NCBI GenBank assembly: GCA_002382805.1
Contig: DGAD01000023.1
Location: 1-20,937 of the forward strand
Length of the DNA: 20,937 nt
Direction: 5' to 3'
Source: Clostridiales bacterium UBA4039
Lineage (GTDB): Bacteria > Bacillota > Clostridia > Lachnospirales > Vallitaleaceae
Every line of letters begins with the position of its first letter. Positions within the stretch are counted from its first letter, which is position 1. Below, in pieces: positions 1 to 8,235 of this stretch. The translations under genes were made by a program, and so were the position numbers. Below the pieces are notes generated by a model that was given only the letters and a program-made list of their open reading frames with translations, ran no database searches and was not told the DNA's origin.

Positions 1-20
1 TGACAAAGAGCCAAAAAAAA

Positions 21-48
21 AGACAATGCTAATCTTCTAGCATTGTCT
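21..48 (-). terminator. Intrinsic terminator downstream of ilvB
   Basis: An 11-bp perfect inverted repeat (21-31 pairing with 38-48, core AGACAATGCTA) closes a 6-base loop. It is flanked by an A-run on the left and a T-run on the right, so it can terminate in either direction. Read on the minus strand it lies 17 bases past the ilvB stop codon and is followed by a long U-tract, so it should end the branched-chain amino acid operon. It could also serve a plus-strand gene outside the window. Confidence 0.9.
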
Positions 49-64
49 TTTTTATTATTAAATA

Positions 65-1720
65 TTATTCTGTCATCAACTCATCAATTGCGGCTCCTGG
101 TGCAACCATAGGATAAACCATTTCATCCTTATGAATCAAACAATTAATGATCACAGGGCCATCGATTGCAAGAGCCTCTTTTAGCTTATCTTCAACCTCT
201 TCTTTTGTACTAATTGTGACACAAGACACTCCAAAGGCATCTGCCAGGCTGTCATAATTAATATCATCAAGGTGTGTAAATGAATAGCGTTGATCATAAA
301 ATATCGTCTGCCATTGACGCACCATACCCAACACACTATTATTCAACACAAGTACTTTGATTGGCAATTTGTATCTTGCTGCAGTAATCATCTCGTTAAG
401 GTTCATACGAAAACTTCCATCACCCGCAATATTAACAACCGTTTTATCCATATTTCCCGCTTGTACACCTAATGCAGCTCCTGTACCATATCCCATGGTT
501 CCAAGACCACCTGAAGTTATAAAATACCTCGGGTCTTTAAATCGATAGTATTGAGCTGCCCACATTTGATGCTGTCCAACTTCAGTAGTGATTATTGCAT
601 CGCCTCCTGTTACTTCATAGAGCTTTTCAACCGCGTATTGACCGGTTAATCCTTCTGGATAGACCAATGGATATTTTTTATGAATGGCATGTATTTCCTC
701 CATCCAATCTTCATGTTTTTGCTGTTCAAGTTTGCCATTTAATGCTGTAAGAACTTCTTTGACATCTCCAATAATATCTTGATCCACATTGACATTTTTA
801 TTGATTTCTGCCGGATCAATATCGATGTGTATAACTTTTGCATGGGGAGCAAACTTTGCCGTATCACCTGTGACACGATCACTAAAGCGTGCACCAACTG
901 CAATAAGCAAGTCACATTTTTGTACACCGATATTGGATGCTTTGGTTCCATGCATTCCAATCATGCCTGTATAAAATGGATGCTGTCCAGGGAATCCACC
1001 CATCCCCATCAAACTACAGGTAACGGGTGCGTGAATTTTTTCGGCAAATTCGACCATTTCATTTTTAGCATCCGAAATAACCACGCCACCACCAGCAAAA
1101 ATATACGGTTTTTCTGCTTCATTAATCAAACGAATCGCCTCATCCAGGTCAGAACTTTTTAAGGGTTCTGAAGATTTTACGATTGGTATAGGCTGTTGTG
1201 GAGTGTAGTTTGCTTTATTTATCGACACATCTTTGGGTATATCAATAAGTACCGGTCCCGGGCGTCCTGATTGTGCGATATAAAATGCCTCACGCACAAT
1301 ATCTGCCAAATCCTTCACATCTTTAACAATATAATTATGCTTTGTTACTGGCGCTGTAATTCCAGCAATATCTACCTCTTGAAAGCTATCTCTGCCTAAA
1401 AGGCCTACAGGGACATTCCCTGTAATCGCCACCATTGGAATTGAATCCATATGAGCTGTTGCAATCCCCGTCACAAGATTGGTCGCTCCCGGTCCTGATG
1501 TTGCGATACAAACACCTACCTTGCCAGTAGAACGCGCATACCCATCAGCCGCATGAGAAGCCCCTTGCTCATGGGATGTTAAAATATGTTGAAAATGGTC
1601 AAGCTGACGATATATTTCATCATATATATAAAGAACCGCACCTCCGGGAAACCCGAAAATAGTATCGACGCCCTGTTCTTTTAAACATTCTAATAGTATC
1701 TGAGACCCTGTTAATTCCAT
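65..1720 (-). CDS. ilvB: Acetolactate (acetohydroxyacid) synthase large subunit
   Basis: This is the catalytic subunit of acetohydroxyacid synthase. It joins pyruvate to pyruvate (valine and leucine branch) or to 2-oxobutyrate (isoleucine branch), using thiamine diphosphate, FAD and Mg2+. The 551-residue length is normal for the family. Visible signatures are the N-terminal FGFPGGAV stretch, the cofactor-activating Glu in HEQGASHAADGYAR, the central FAD-binding domain, and the C-terminal ThDP motif GDGSFRMNLNE followed by LNNSVLGMVRQWQ. The start is supported by AAAGGAGG about 8 bases upstream. It is the last gene of the operon, 13 bases after ilvD and followed by a terminator. Its regulatory partner ilvN is the first gene of the same operon, so the two subunits are separated by four genes. 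Expression should follow the isoleucine T-box upstream. Catabolic (AlsS-type) synthase is unlikely given the operon. Confidence 0.96.
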   Translation of the reverse strand: MELTGSQILLECLKEQGVDTIFGFPGGAVLYIYDEIYRQLDHFQHILTSHEQGASHAADGYARSTGKVGVCIATSGPGATNLVTGIATAHMDSIPMVAITGNVPVGLLGRDSFQEVDIAGITAPVTKHNYIVKDVKDLADIVREAFYIAQSGRPGPVLIDIPKDVSINKANYTPQQPIPIVKSSEPLKSSDLDEAIRLINEAEKPYIFAGGGVVISDAKNEMVEFAEKIHAPVTCSLMGMGGFPGQHPFYTGMIGMHGTKASNIGVQKCDLLIAVGARFSDRVTGDTAKFAPHAKVIHIDIDPAEINKNVNVDQDIIGDVKEVLTALNGKLEQQKHEDWMEEIHAIHKKYPLVYPEGLTGQYAVEKLYEVTGGDAIITTEVGQHQMWAAQYYRFKDPRYFITSGGLGTMGYGTGAALGVQAGNMDKTVVNIAGDGSFRMNLNEMITAARYKLPIKVLVLNNSVLGMVRQWQTIFYDQRYSFTHLDDINYDSLADAFGVSCVTISTKEEVEDKLKEALAIDGPVIINCLIHKDEMVYPMVAPGAAIDELMTE

Positions 1721-1733
1721 AAGCGTTCCTCCT

Positions 1734-3392
1734 TTATTTAAGTACAGCTCCTGTGCTAGCCGACGTTACAAGCTTAGCATACCTTGCAACATATCCCGTT
1801 TTAATTTTTGGTTCCAAAGGAACAAAAGTTTTACGGCGCTCTGATAATTCTTCATCGCTTACTTCAAGTTCAATCGAGTTATTCAAAATATCTATGCTTA
1901 TCATATCACCTTCAACAACTAGGCCAATATTCCCCCCTTCTGCTGCTTCAGGAGATACATGACCTATAGCCGCTCCACGTGTTGCACCACTAAAGCGTCC
2001 ATCGGTAATAAGTGCAACTTTTTTGTCCAGATGCATTCCTGCAAGTGCTGAAGTCGGAGACAACATTTCACGCATGCCCGGTCCGCCTTTTGGCCCCTCA
2101 TAACGAATGACCACAACATCGCCTGCAACAATTTTTTTCGAATAAATTGCATTAATGGCTTCTTCTTCTGAATCAAAAACACGTGCAGGTCCTTTATGTT
2201 GAAGCATTTGTTCCGCTACTGCCGACTTTTTAACAACACATCCATCCGGTGCAATGTTTCCTCTTAAGACAGCAATACCGCCAGATTGGCTATATGGGTT
2301 ATCTATTGGACGAATCACATTAGTATCTTTATTGATTGCTTTACTGATATTTTTTTCAATCGTTTGTCCATTAACCGTCATCAACGATGTATCCACTAAT
2401 TCTTTTTTAGCTAATTCTTTGATAACTGCTTGAATTCCACCAGCCGCATATAAATCTTGGATATGATACGGACCTGCCGGAGCTAATTTACATAGATTCG
2501 GTGTGACTTGGCTGATCTCATTTGCCATGGCAAGATCAAGCTTAACCCCTGCCTCATAAGCAATTGCCGGTAAATGCAGCATGGTATTGGTTGAACATCC
2601 CAGCGCCATATCCACTGTCAACGCATTACGAAAAGCTTCTGATGTCATGATATCCCTAGGACGAATATTTTTCTCAAACATTTCCATGACTTTCATTCCG
2701 GCTGTTTTAGCCAAGCGAACACGTTCTGCATAAACTGCCGGAATAGTTCCATTGCCCGGTAATCCCATGCCGATAACTTCTGTTAAGCAGTTCATGGAAT
2801 TTGCAGTAAACATTCCTGAACACGAACCACATGTTGGACAGGCATTATTTTCACACTCGAGTACCTCTTCTTCATCTATGAGTCCTGCTTTATAAGAACC
2901 TACCGCTTCAAAAACCGAGTTAAGGTCTAGATGCTTACCATCCTTTTCAAGCGACAACATCGCCCCACCACTTACGATGACCGTAGGAATATTAACTCTA
3001 GCCGCTGCCATAAGCATACCGGGTACCACTTTGTCACAATTTGGCACCATAACTAGGGCATCAAACCCATGGGCTAATGCCATGGTTTCAATGGAATCTG
3101 CGATGAGTTCTCTTGAAACTAAAGAATAGTGCATTCCTTTATGTCCCATTGCAATGCCATCACATACGGCAATTGCAGGAAACTGTGCTGGTGTCCCGCC
3201 TGCCATAGTAACACCGGTTTTAACCGCATTAACAATCGTCTCTAAATGAATATGTCCTGGGACAATGTCATTTTGAGAATTGACAATACCAATTAATGGT
3301 CTTTTTAATTCTTCATCTGTGTATCCCATCGCTTTAAGTAATGAGCGATGAGGTGCTCTTTCAATACCTGATTTTATGTGATCACTATTCAT
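1734..3392 (-). CDS. ilvD: Dihydroxy-acid dehydratase
   Basis: This enzyme dehydrates 2,3-dihydroxy-3-methylvalerate and 2,3-dihydroxyisovalerate to the keto-acid precursors of isoleucine and valine. At 552 residues it matches the IlvD/Edd family. Iron-sulfur ligands are visible as Cys119 in [10 protein letters not shown] and the cysteines near 185-191 in [17 protein letters not shown]. The N-terminal segment reads [10 protein letters not shown], where [2Fe-2S] family members carry an extra Cys. I therefore infer the oxygen-sensitive [4Fe-4S] type, as in E. coli. The ATG is preceded by TGGAGG with about 7 bases of spacing. It starts 14 bases after the leuB stop and ends 13 bases before ilvB, so it is firmly inside the operon. 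Phosphogluconate dehydratase (Edd) is the other family possibility and is excluded by context. Confidence 0.96.
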   Translation of the reverse strand: MNSDHIKSGIERAPHRSLLKAMGYTDEELKRPLIGIVNSQNDIVPGHIHLETIVNAVKTGVTMAGGTPAQFPAIAVCDGIAMGHKGMHYSLVSRELIADSIETMALAHGFDALVMVPNCDKVVPGMLMAAARVNIPTVIVSGGAMLSLEKDGKHLDLNSVFEAVGSYKAGLIDEEEVLECENNACPTCGSCSGMFTANSMNCLTEVIGMGLPGNGTIPAVYAERVRLAKTAGMKVMEMFEKNIRPRDIMTSEAFRNALTVDMALGCSTNTMLHLPAIAYEAGVKLDLAMANEISQVTPNLCKLAPAGPYHIQDLYAAGGIQAVIKELAKKELVDTSLMTVNGQTIEKNISKAINKDTNVIRPIDNPYSQSGGIAVLRGNIAPDGCVVKKSAVAEQMLQHKGPARVFDSEEEAINAIYSKKIVAGDVVVIRYEGPKGGPGMREMLSPTSALAGMHLDKKVALITDGRFSGATRGAAIGHVSPEAAEGGNIGLVVEGDMISIDILNNSIELEVSDEELSERRKTFVPLEPKIKTGYVARYAKLVTSASTGAVLK

Positions 3393-3406
3393 CTAAAAAC
3401 CTCCAT

Positions 3407-4477
3407 TTAGATTTCTGCGCAAATTAAGCGGCCCATTTCTTTAGTTCCAACAAGCTTGCCGCCTTCACTCATTATATCGCCTGTACGATATCCTGCTGCA
3501 AGTACCCGTTCAACAGCCTTTTCAATTGCAAGTGCTTCTGCTTCCAAATCAAAGGAATAGCGTAACATCATCGCCATTGATAAAACCGTTGCAATTGGGT
3601 TCGCTTTGTCTTGTCCTGCAATATCCGGTGCAGAGCCATGAATTGGTTCATACATTCCTATCTTTGTTTCTCCAAGAGAAGCCGAAGGCAACATTCCAAT
3701 AGAGCCTGTAATCATACTTGCTTCATCCGATAAAATATCTCCAAACATGTTCCCCGTAACAATGGTATCAAACTGTTTAGGGTTAATGACCAGTTGCATT
3801 GCAGCATTATCTACATATAGATGATTTAATTCGACTTCTGGATAATCTTTGGCTACTTCGAGAACAACTTTTCTCCATAGTCTTGAATTTTCTAATACAT
3901 TGGCCTTATCTACACTGGTTAATTTTTTCCCACGTTTCATAGCAATGTCAAAGGCATTGCGTGCAATACGTTCAACTTCTTTTTCTGAATACATCATCGT
4001 ATCATAAGAAAAGGCACCATTATCACCTGTTCCTTGACCACGTTCTCCAAAATATATTCCACCGGTTAACTCACGTACAACCATGATATCGAGTCCTTCA
4101 CCGATAATTTCATCTTTTATTGGGCATGCTGCTTGTAATTCTTTATACATAACCGCAGGACGCAAATTTGCATAGAGGCCAAGCGCACTTCGAAGTCCTA
4201 ACAACGCTTTTTCAGGACGAAGATCTCCTGGCAGATGGTCCCACTGTGGACCTCCAACAGCTCCCAGTATCACAGAATCCGAATTTTTACATACATCAAT
4301 GGTTTCTTGTGGAAGCGGATGCCCTGTTGCATCAATTGCCGCACCTCCTGCCAGAACTTCATCATATGAAAAGGTATGTCCATATTTTTCACCAATAACG
4401 CCTAATACTTTGATTGCTTGATCAACGATATCTGGTCCGATACCATCACCTTTAATAACTGCACATTTAAAATCCAT
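3407..4477 (-). CDS. leuB: 3-Isopropylmalate / 3-methylmalate dehydrogenase
   Basis: This is an NAD+-dependent beta-decarboxylating dehydrogenase of the isocitrate/isopropylmalate family, 356 residues. Evidence includes the N-terminal GDGIGPDIV, the LeuB-type substrate signature [10 protein letters not shown] at 135-144, the metal-binding [12 protein letters not shown] region, and the C-terminal [20 protein letters not shown] block. In leucine synthesis it oxidises 3-isopropylmalate. In the citramalate pathway the same enzyme oxidises erythro-3-methylmalate to 2-oxobutyrate. It directly follows cimA (32-base gap), and no leuA or leuCD lies here, so 2-oxobutyrate formation is the likelier main role, with leucine synthesis a possible second role. 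An AGAGGT-like ribosome binding site precedes the ATG. Sequence alone does not separate the two substrates. Confidence 0.93.
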   Translation of the reverse strand: MDFKCAVIKGDGIGPDIVDQAIKVLGVIGEKYGHTFSYDEVLAGGAAIDATGHPLPQETIDVCKNSDSVILGAVGGPQWDHLPGDLRPEKALLGLRSALGLYANLRPAVMYKELQAACPIKDEIIGEGLDIMVVRELTGGIYFGERGQGTGDNGAFSYDTMMYSEKEVERIARNAFDIAMKRGKKLTSVDKANVLENSRLWRKVVLEVAKDYPEVELNHLYVDNAAMQLVINPKQFDTIVTGNMFGDILSDEASMITGSIGMLPSASLGETKIGMYEPIHGSAPDIAGQDKANPIATVLSMAMMLRYSFDLEAEALAIEKAVERVLAAGYRTGDIMSEGGKLVGTKEMGRLICAEI

Positions 4478-4509
4478 TTGTCTACCTCTTTTTCTCTTGA
4501 TTTATATAT

Positions 4510-6102
4510 TTATATGTATTTTTTTGCACGTTCTTCCAAGTCACGTAATAATTTGATTTCTATTGAATCAATCAGAGCAATTAAACTGGCATCGATAACG
4601 TCCGTCGATACCCCTACCGTTGACCACATGGTTTGTCCATCCGAAGATGTTATCAAAACTCTAACTTTGGCCGCCGTTGCATCTTTTGAGTCAAGGACCC
4701 TTACCTTATAGTCTGTCAACTGAACTTTTTTCAAATTCGGATAAAATGACTCCAAAGCAATTCTTAAAGCCTTATCTAAGGCATTAACCGGTCCATCACC
4801 TTCTGCAGCGCTAATTTTCATCTCGCCTTCTACCGCCACTTTTACAATAGCATATGCACTGAAGTTTTCATCAGCCGAAGGTTTTTCTCCCATAATCTTA
4901 AAATACTTCAATTCAAAAAACGGCTTGTATTTTCCAAGTTCCTTACGAATGATCAGCTCGAAAGTACTTTCTGCCCCTTCAAATTGATAGCCTTCATGCT
5001 CAAGTTCCTTTAATCTTTGCATTAAATCCGAAGTCTGTGGTGAATCTTTTGCGATATCTGGAACAATCTTTTGCACTTTTTTTAATAACAGACTACGTCC
5101 GGCGACTTCGCTCATCAAAAACCGTCGTGTATTCCCGATAACTTCAGGCGATAGGTGTTCAAAACTATTCGCATTTTTATTAATACCATCAATATGCATG
5201 CCGCCTTTATGTGTAAAGGCATTTTTCCCAACAAAGCCCATACTCGGATTAAGGATAATGTTCGCTGTCTCAGCAATATAACGCGCAACAGACGTCAGAT
5301 TTTCTATATTTTCTTCCGGTACACATGTATATCCTTGTTTTACCTGCAAATTTCCAATGACTGTTGATAGATTTGCATTCCCACATCGTTCACCAAAGCC
5401 AATAAAAGTCCCTTGAACTTGAGTCGCACCTGCTTCGACCGCCATGATTGAATTGGCAACTGCCGTTCCACAGTCATCATGACAGTGAATGCCTACATTT
5501 ACATCAATTTTTGATACAACATCTCGTGTGATTTTTTGAATGTCTAAAGGTGAAGTACCTCCATTCGTATCACATAAAACAATACTTTCAACTCCCGATT
5601 TAGCCGCTGTAACGAGTGTTAATAGCGCATATTCTTTGTTGCTTTTATAACCATCAAAAAAATGTTCTGCATCAAACACAACTTTTTTTCCCTGTTCATT
5701 CATGTAAATAATCGTATCTTCAATCATTTTCAGGTTTTCGTCCAAAGTTGTATTAATAATATCTGACACATGAAAATCCCAAGCCTTACCAAATATAGCT
5801 ACATATTCAGTTTCTGCTTCTAATAAGGATTGAATATTTCTATCCTCTTCCACCTTAATATTTTTCCTTCGGGTACTTCCAAAAGCAACAAGCTTGGCTT
5901 GCTTTAACTGGATATTTTTCATTTCAGCAAAAAATTCTAAATCCTTGGGATTTGACCCAGGGTTACCCGCTTCAATAAACGGAACACCAAATTCATCAAG
6001 GGCCTTGACAATACCTATTTTATCTAATACGGAAAAAGATATTCCTTCACCTTGTGCTCCATCACGCAATGTTGAATCATATATTTCTATATATTTTCCC
6101 AC
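4510..6102 (-). CDS. cimA: (R)-citramalate synthase, CimA/LeuA-like (Geobacter type)
   Basis: The enzyme condenses pyruvate with acetyl-CoA to citramalate, the first step of the threonine-independent route to 2-oxobutyrate and isoleucine. Visible features are the DSTLRDGAQ catalytic motif at 9-17 of an HMGL-like TIM barrel, the metal ligands of HCHDD (about 206-210), GERCGNANLS, and a C-terminal LeuA-type regulatory domain after about residue 390. The stretches AFGSTRR and VVFDAEHFFDGYK resemble the citramalate synthase subfamily more than 2-isopropylmalate synthase. The longest frame begins at a TTG (6111), but AAGGAG at 6112-6117 would abut that codon. The GTG at 6102 sits 9 bases after it, so I use GTG, giving 530 residues. 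It lies between ilvC and leuB, with a terminator-like hairpin upstream. Homocitrate or isopropylmalate synthase activity is possible but less likely. Confidence 0.92.
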   Translation of the reverse strand: MGKYIEIYDSTLRDGAQGEGISFSVLDKIGIVKALDEFGVPFIEAGNPGSNPKDLEFFAEMKNIQLKQAKLVAFGSTRRKNIKVEEDRNIQSLLEAETEYVAIFGKAWDFHVSDIINTTLDENLKMIEDTIIYMNEQGKKVVFDAEHFFDGYKSNKEYALLTLVTAAKSGVESIVLCDTNGGTSPLDIQKITRDVVSKIDVNVGIHCHDDCGTAVANSIMAVEAGATQVQGTFIGFGERCGNANLSTVIGNLQVKQGYTCVPEENIENLTSVARYIAETANIILNPSMGFVGKNAFTHKGGMHIDGINKNANSFEHLSPEVIGNTRRFLMSEVAGRSLLLKKVQKIVPDIAKDSPQTSDLMQRLKELEHEGYQFEGAESTFELIIRKELGKYKPFFELKYFKIMGEKPSADENFSAYAIVKVAVEGEMKISAAEGDGPVNALDKALRIALESFYPNLKKVQLTDYKVRVLDSKDATAAKVRVLITSSDGQTMWSTVGVSTDVIDASLIALIDSIEIKLLRDLEERAKKYI

Positions 6103-6127
6103 TCTGATCAACTCCTTATTTTTTTAC

Positions 6128-6161
6128 AAAAGGATACCACATTGTACTATGGTATCCTTTT
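6128..6161 (-). terminator. Terminator-like hairpin between ilvC and cimA
   Basis: A 12-bp perfect inverted repeat (AAAAGGATACCA at 6128-6139 with its complement at 6150-6161) closes a 10-base loop inside the 66-base gap between the ilvC stop and the cimA ribosome binding site. On the minus strand the stem ends in four T residues and is then followed by GTAAAAAAA, so the U-tract is short. It may cause partial termination or protect the 3' end of an ilvNC transcript after processing. It is unlikely to be a complete stop, because cimA-leuB-ilvD-ilvB have no clear promoter of their own. Confidence 0.6.
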
Positions 6162-6177
6162 TAAAAAGAATGATTGT

Positions 6178-7167
6178 TTACTTCATCCAACTCATCATTT
6201 TACGTAATTCGGCACCAACTTGTTCAACTTGCATTTCTGATTCCATACGTCGTCTTGCTTTTAATGAAGGCTTACCTGCTTTGTTTTCAAGAATCCAACG
6301 ATTTGCAAAAGTTCCATCTTGAATTTCTGCAAGTACTTTTTTCATCTCTTTTTTTGTATCTTCTGTAATAATACGTTTTCCAATAGAATAATCTCCAAAT
6401 TCTGCTGTATCCGAAATGGAATAACGCATAAAGCTTAATCCACCTTGAACAACAAGGTCAATAATTAGTTTCATCTCATGAACACACTCAAAGTAAGCAC
6501 TTTCTGGTTGATATCCCGCTTCAACCAATGTCTCAAATCCGGCTTTCATTAATTCAGAAACTCCACCACATAATACAGCTTGCTCTCCAAAAAGGTCTGT
6601 CTCTGTTTCTTCCTTAAATGTTGTCTCCAAGACACCTGCTCGTGCGCCACCGATTCCTGCTGCATAAGCTAAGGCTTTAGCTTGGGCATTACCCGATGCG
6701 TCTTGATGTACTGCAATTAAGCAAGGAACACCTTTTCCTTCTTCATATTGGTATCTTACTGTATGTCCAGGTCCTTTGGGAGCTACCATAAACACATCAA
6801 CATCCGTTGGAGGTACTATCTGATTAAAATGAATATTAAATCCATGTGCAAACACCAAAGAGTTACCTGCTTCAAGGTTTGGAGCAATGCTTTCTTTGTA
6901 AACTTCGGCTTGTGTTTCGTCCGGTAATAAAACCATGACAATATCTGCTTGCTTTGCTGCGTCAGCAGCTACAGCAACACTTAATCCATCTTTTTGTGCA
7001 ATCGCCCATGATTTACTTCCTTCATATAACCCAACGACAACATTAACACCTGAGTCCTTTAAGTTTCTTGCATGTGCATGTCCTTGAGAGCCGTAGCCAA
7101 TAATTGCTACTGTCTTCCCGCTTAATAAGTCTAAATTACAATCACTTTCATAAAACATTTTTGCCAT
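6178..7167 (-). CDS. ilvC: Ketol-acid reductoisomerase, class I
   Basis: The enzyme isomerises and reduces 2-acetolactate or 2-aceto-2-hydroxybutyrate to the dihydroxy acids used by IlvD, with Mg2+ and a nicotinamide cofactor. The 329-residue length is that of the short class I form. The Rossmann motif [13 protein letters not shown] spans 24-36. [21 protein letters not shown] and the C-terminal knotted-domain motifs [23 protein letters not shown] and [11 protein letters not shown] are all present. The cofactor loop after beta-2 reads Y48-E49-G50-S51-K52-S53. The usual NADPH-binding Arg at the first position is replaced by Tyr and followed by an acidic residue, which hints at NADH use. GGAGG lies 8 bases before the ATG. 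It is 30 bases after ilvN and is followed by a terminator-like hairpin. Confidence 0.97.
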   Translation of the reverse strand: MAKMFYESDCNLDLLSGKTVAIIGYGSQGHAHARNLKDSGVNVVVGLYEGSKSWAIAQKDGLSVAVAADAAKQADIVMVLLPDETQAEVYKESIAPNLEAGNSLVFAHGFNIHFNQIVPPTDVDVFMVAPKGPGHTVRYQYEEGKGVPCLIAVHQDASGNAQAKALAYAAGIGGARAGVLETTFKEETETDLFGEQAVLCGGVSELMKAGFETLVEAGYQPESAYFECVHEMKLIIDLVVQGGLSFMRYSISDTAEFGDYSIGKRIITEDTKKEMKKVLAEIQDGTFANRWILENKAGKPSLKARRRMESEMQVEQVGAELRKMMSWMK

Positions 7168-7197
7168 TCTTTTATCCTCCGTTAATCTTTTTTTTAC

Positions 7198-7698
7198 TTA
7201 TAATTCTTCTTTTATATCTGCATTGCCTTTTTGTAATGCGATAATTCCGGTACGAGTCATTTCTTTAATATTAAAAGGCTCGACCATCTTTAAGAACGTA
7301 TCAATTTCATCTTTTTCACCTGTAATCTCTACCGTCAATGCTTCTGTTGCCACATCAACAATTGTAGCATCAAACAAGTCAATAATGCCTACCACTTCAA
7401 TACGTGTATCACTGGATGCTTCAATCTTAACCAAAGCTAATTCACTACATACCGCAAGATTTTGTGGAAGTTCTTTTATGTATAAAACATCATGGAGTTT
7501 ATCCAACTGCTTTATAATCTGATCAATAATTTGATCGTCTCCCCTTGCTACAATGGTCATCCTTGACATTTCAGGATGTTCGGTTTCTCCAACAGATAGG
7601 CTGTCAATATTATAACCTCTTCGACTAAATAAACCAACGACACGACTTAACACACCAGAATGATTGCTCACTAATACCGATAATACATGTCTATGCAT
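7198..7698 (-). CDS. ilvN: Acetolactate synthase small (regulatory) subunit
   Basis: This regulatory subunit binds the catalytic IlvB, raises its activity and confers feedback inhibition by branched-chain amino acids, classically valine. The protein has 166 residues, normal for the IlvH/IlvN long form. The N-terminal ACT domain starts HVLSVLVSNHSGVLSRVVGLFSRRGYNIDSLSVG. The second half (about 80-160) is the C-terminal ACT-like domain found in this family. A strong AAGGAGG precedes the ATG by 5-6 bases. It is the first gene of the operon, about 160 bases after the T-box terminator. Placing the regulatory subunit first and ilvB last is a less usual layout. Whether the effector is valine or isoleucine cannot be read from sequence. 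Confidence 0.95.
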   Translation of the reverse strand: MHRHVLSVLVSNHSGVLSRVVGLFSRRGYNIDSLSVGETEHPEMSRMTIVARGDDQIIDQIIKQLDKLHDVLYIKELPQNLAVCSELALVKIEASSDTRIEVVGIIDLFDATIVDVATEALTVEITGEKDEIDTFLKMVEPFNIKEMTRTGIIALQKGNADIKEEL

Positions 7699-7854
7699 AG
7701 TTTCCTCCTTCTACGGTCTCCCGTTATATAATATCTCCATTACATTATACACGATAATGCCACCATTTGTATTAATATTTCGCCAATTACGGTGCCGTTT
7801 TAGCAACAGATTATTCACGACACAAGCTAGGATACACTTACTTTGGTTAAAACA

Positions 7855-8112
7855 AACGCCCCTACAGAAAACTACTGTAGGGGCGAAATAACCGCGTTAC
7901 CACCCTATTTGTCATTATAAATGACCACTCTTTCAGATTCAAACAAATCCTAGTCTTTAACGGGACATACCGTATTTGCCTAATAACCTTCAGCAAATCT
8001 GCTCAAGAGTGATTCTCAACTATCATAATATCATCTTACACCATCCGATGACTCTCTTAAATTAGCGGATATATGATTATCTCTTTCAACGCATTTCATA
8101 TAAAAAATTGTT
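7855..8112 (-). promoter_or_regulatory. T-box leader (tRNA-sensing riboswitch), probably tRNA-Ile
   Basis: The transcript between the promoter and ilvN carries the T-box hallmarks. Stem I has AGAGAG, then a stem closed by TCATC/GATGA around a loop containing GGTGTAA. Further along come CCGTTA, GAGTGGTC, and the T-box sequence GGGTGGTAACGCGG (complement of 7892-7905), followed by a terminator that competes with the antiterminator. The specifier is best read as AUC (isoleucine), complement of 8011-8013, in GAGAATCACTCTTGAG, by position relative to the conserved GAG at the base of stem I. The T-box bulge is UGGU, which fits a tRNA with A as discriminator base. Uncharged tRNA should stabilise the antiterminator and switch on the ilvN-to-ilvB operon. 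T-box identity is very sure; the codon assignment is an inference. Confidence 0.95.
7857..7885 (-). terminator. T-box regulated intrinsic terminator
   Basis: A perfect 11-bp inverted repeat (CGCCCCTACAG at 7857-7867 with its complement at 7875-7885) closes a 7-base loop, and the minus strand continues into TTTGTTTT. It sits directly after the T-box sequence, where the conditional terminator of a T-box leader is expected. Confidence 0.93.
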
Positions 8113-8118
8113 AGATAC

Positions 8119-8147
8119 ATTGTAGCAATGTTGTTATGGCTTGTCAA
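8119..8147 (-). promoter_or_regulatory. Sigma-70-type promoter of the ilv operon
   Basis: On the minus strand a perfect -35 box TTGACA (8147-8142) and a -10 box TACAAT (8124-8119) are separated by exactly 17 bases. Transcription should begin near 8112, giving a leader of about 410 bases before ilvN that contains the T-box. The stretch between this promoter and the next gene (8148-8235) is AT-rich, and I see no gene or clear terminator in it. Confidence 0.88.
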
Positions 8148-8235
8148 CCTTTAAAAGACAATATTTCAGCTTATTTAACCGAACAAATATAATTATTATA
8201 TATGCAATACATAACTTAAAGTTATACCAAGGTCT

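Noticed and set aside
779..1162. Plus-strand open frame of 127 codons inside ilvB
   Set aside because: It is the reverse-strand shadow of a strongly conserved gene, has no convincing ribosome binding site, and its protein shows no recognisable motif.
5894..6322. Plus-strand open frame of 142 codons across the cimA-ilvC junction
   Set aside because: It lies antisense to two well-supported genes and spans their hairpin; the translation has no domain features.
7664..7891. Plus-strand open frame overlapping the T-box leader
   Set aside because: The region is explained by the T-box RNA, its terminator and the ilvN start on the other strand.
8011..8020. CUC (Leu) or GUU (Val) as the T-box specifier
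   Set aside because: CUC falls in the paired base of stem I and GUU is too far from the conserved GAG element; AUC fits the spacing best. Not excluded without a structural alignment.
8211..8225. Palindrome ATAACTTAAAGTTAT after the small membrane protein gene, considered as a terminator
   Set aside because: Only about five A/T-rich pairs can form around a usable loop and no U-tract follows on the minus strand.
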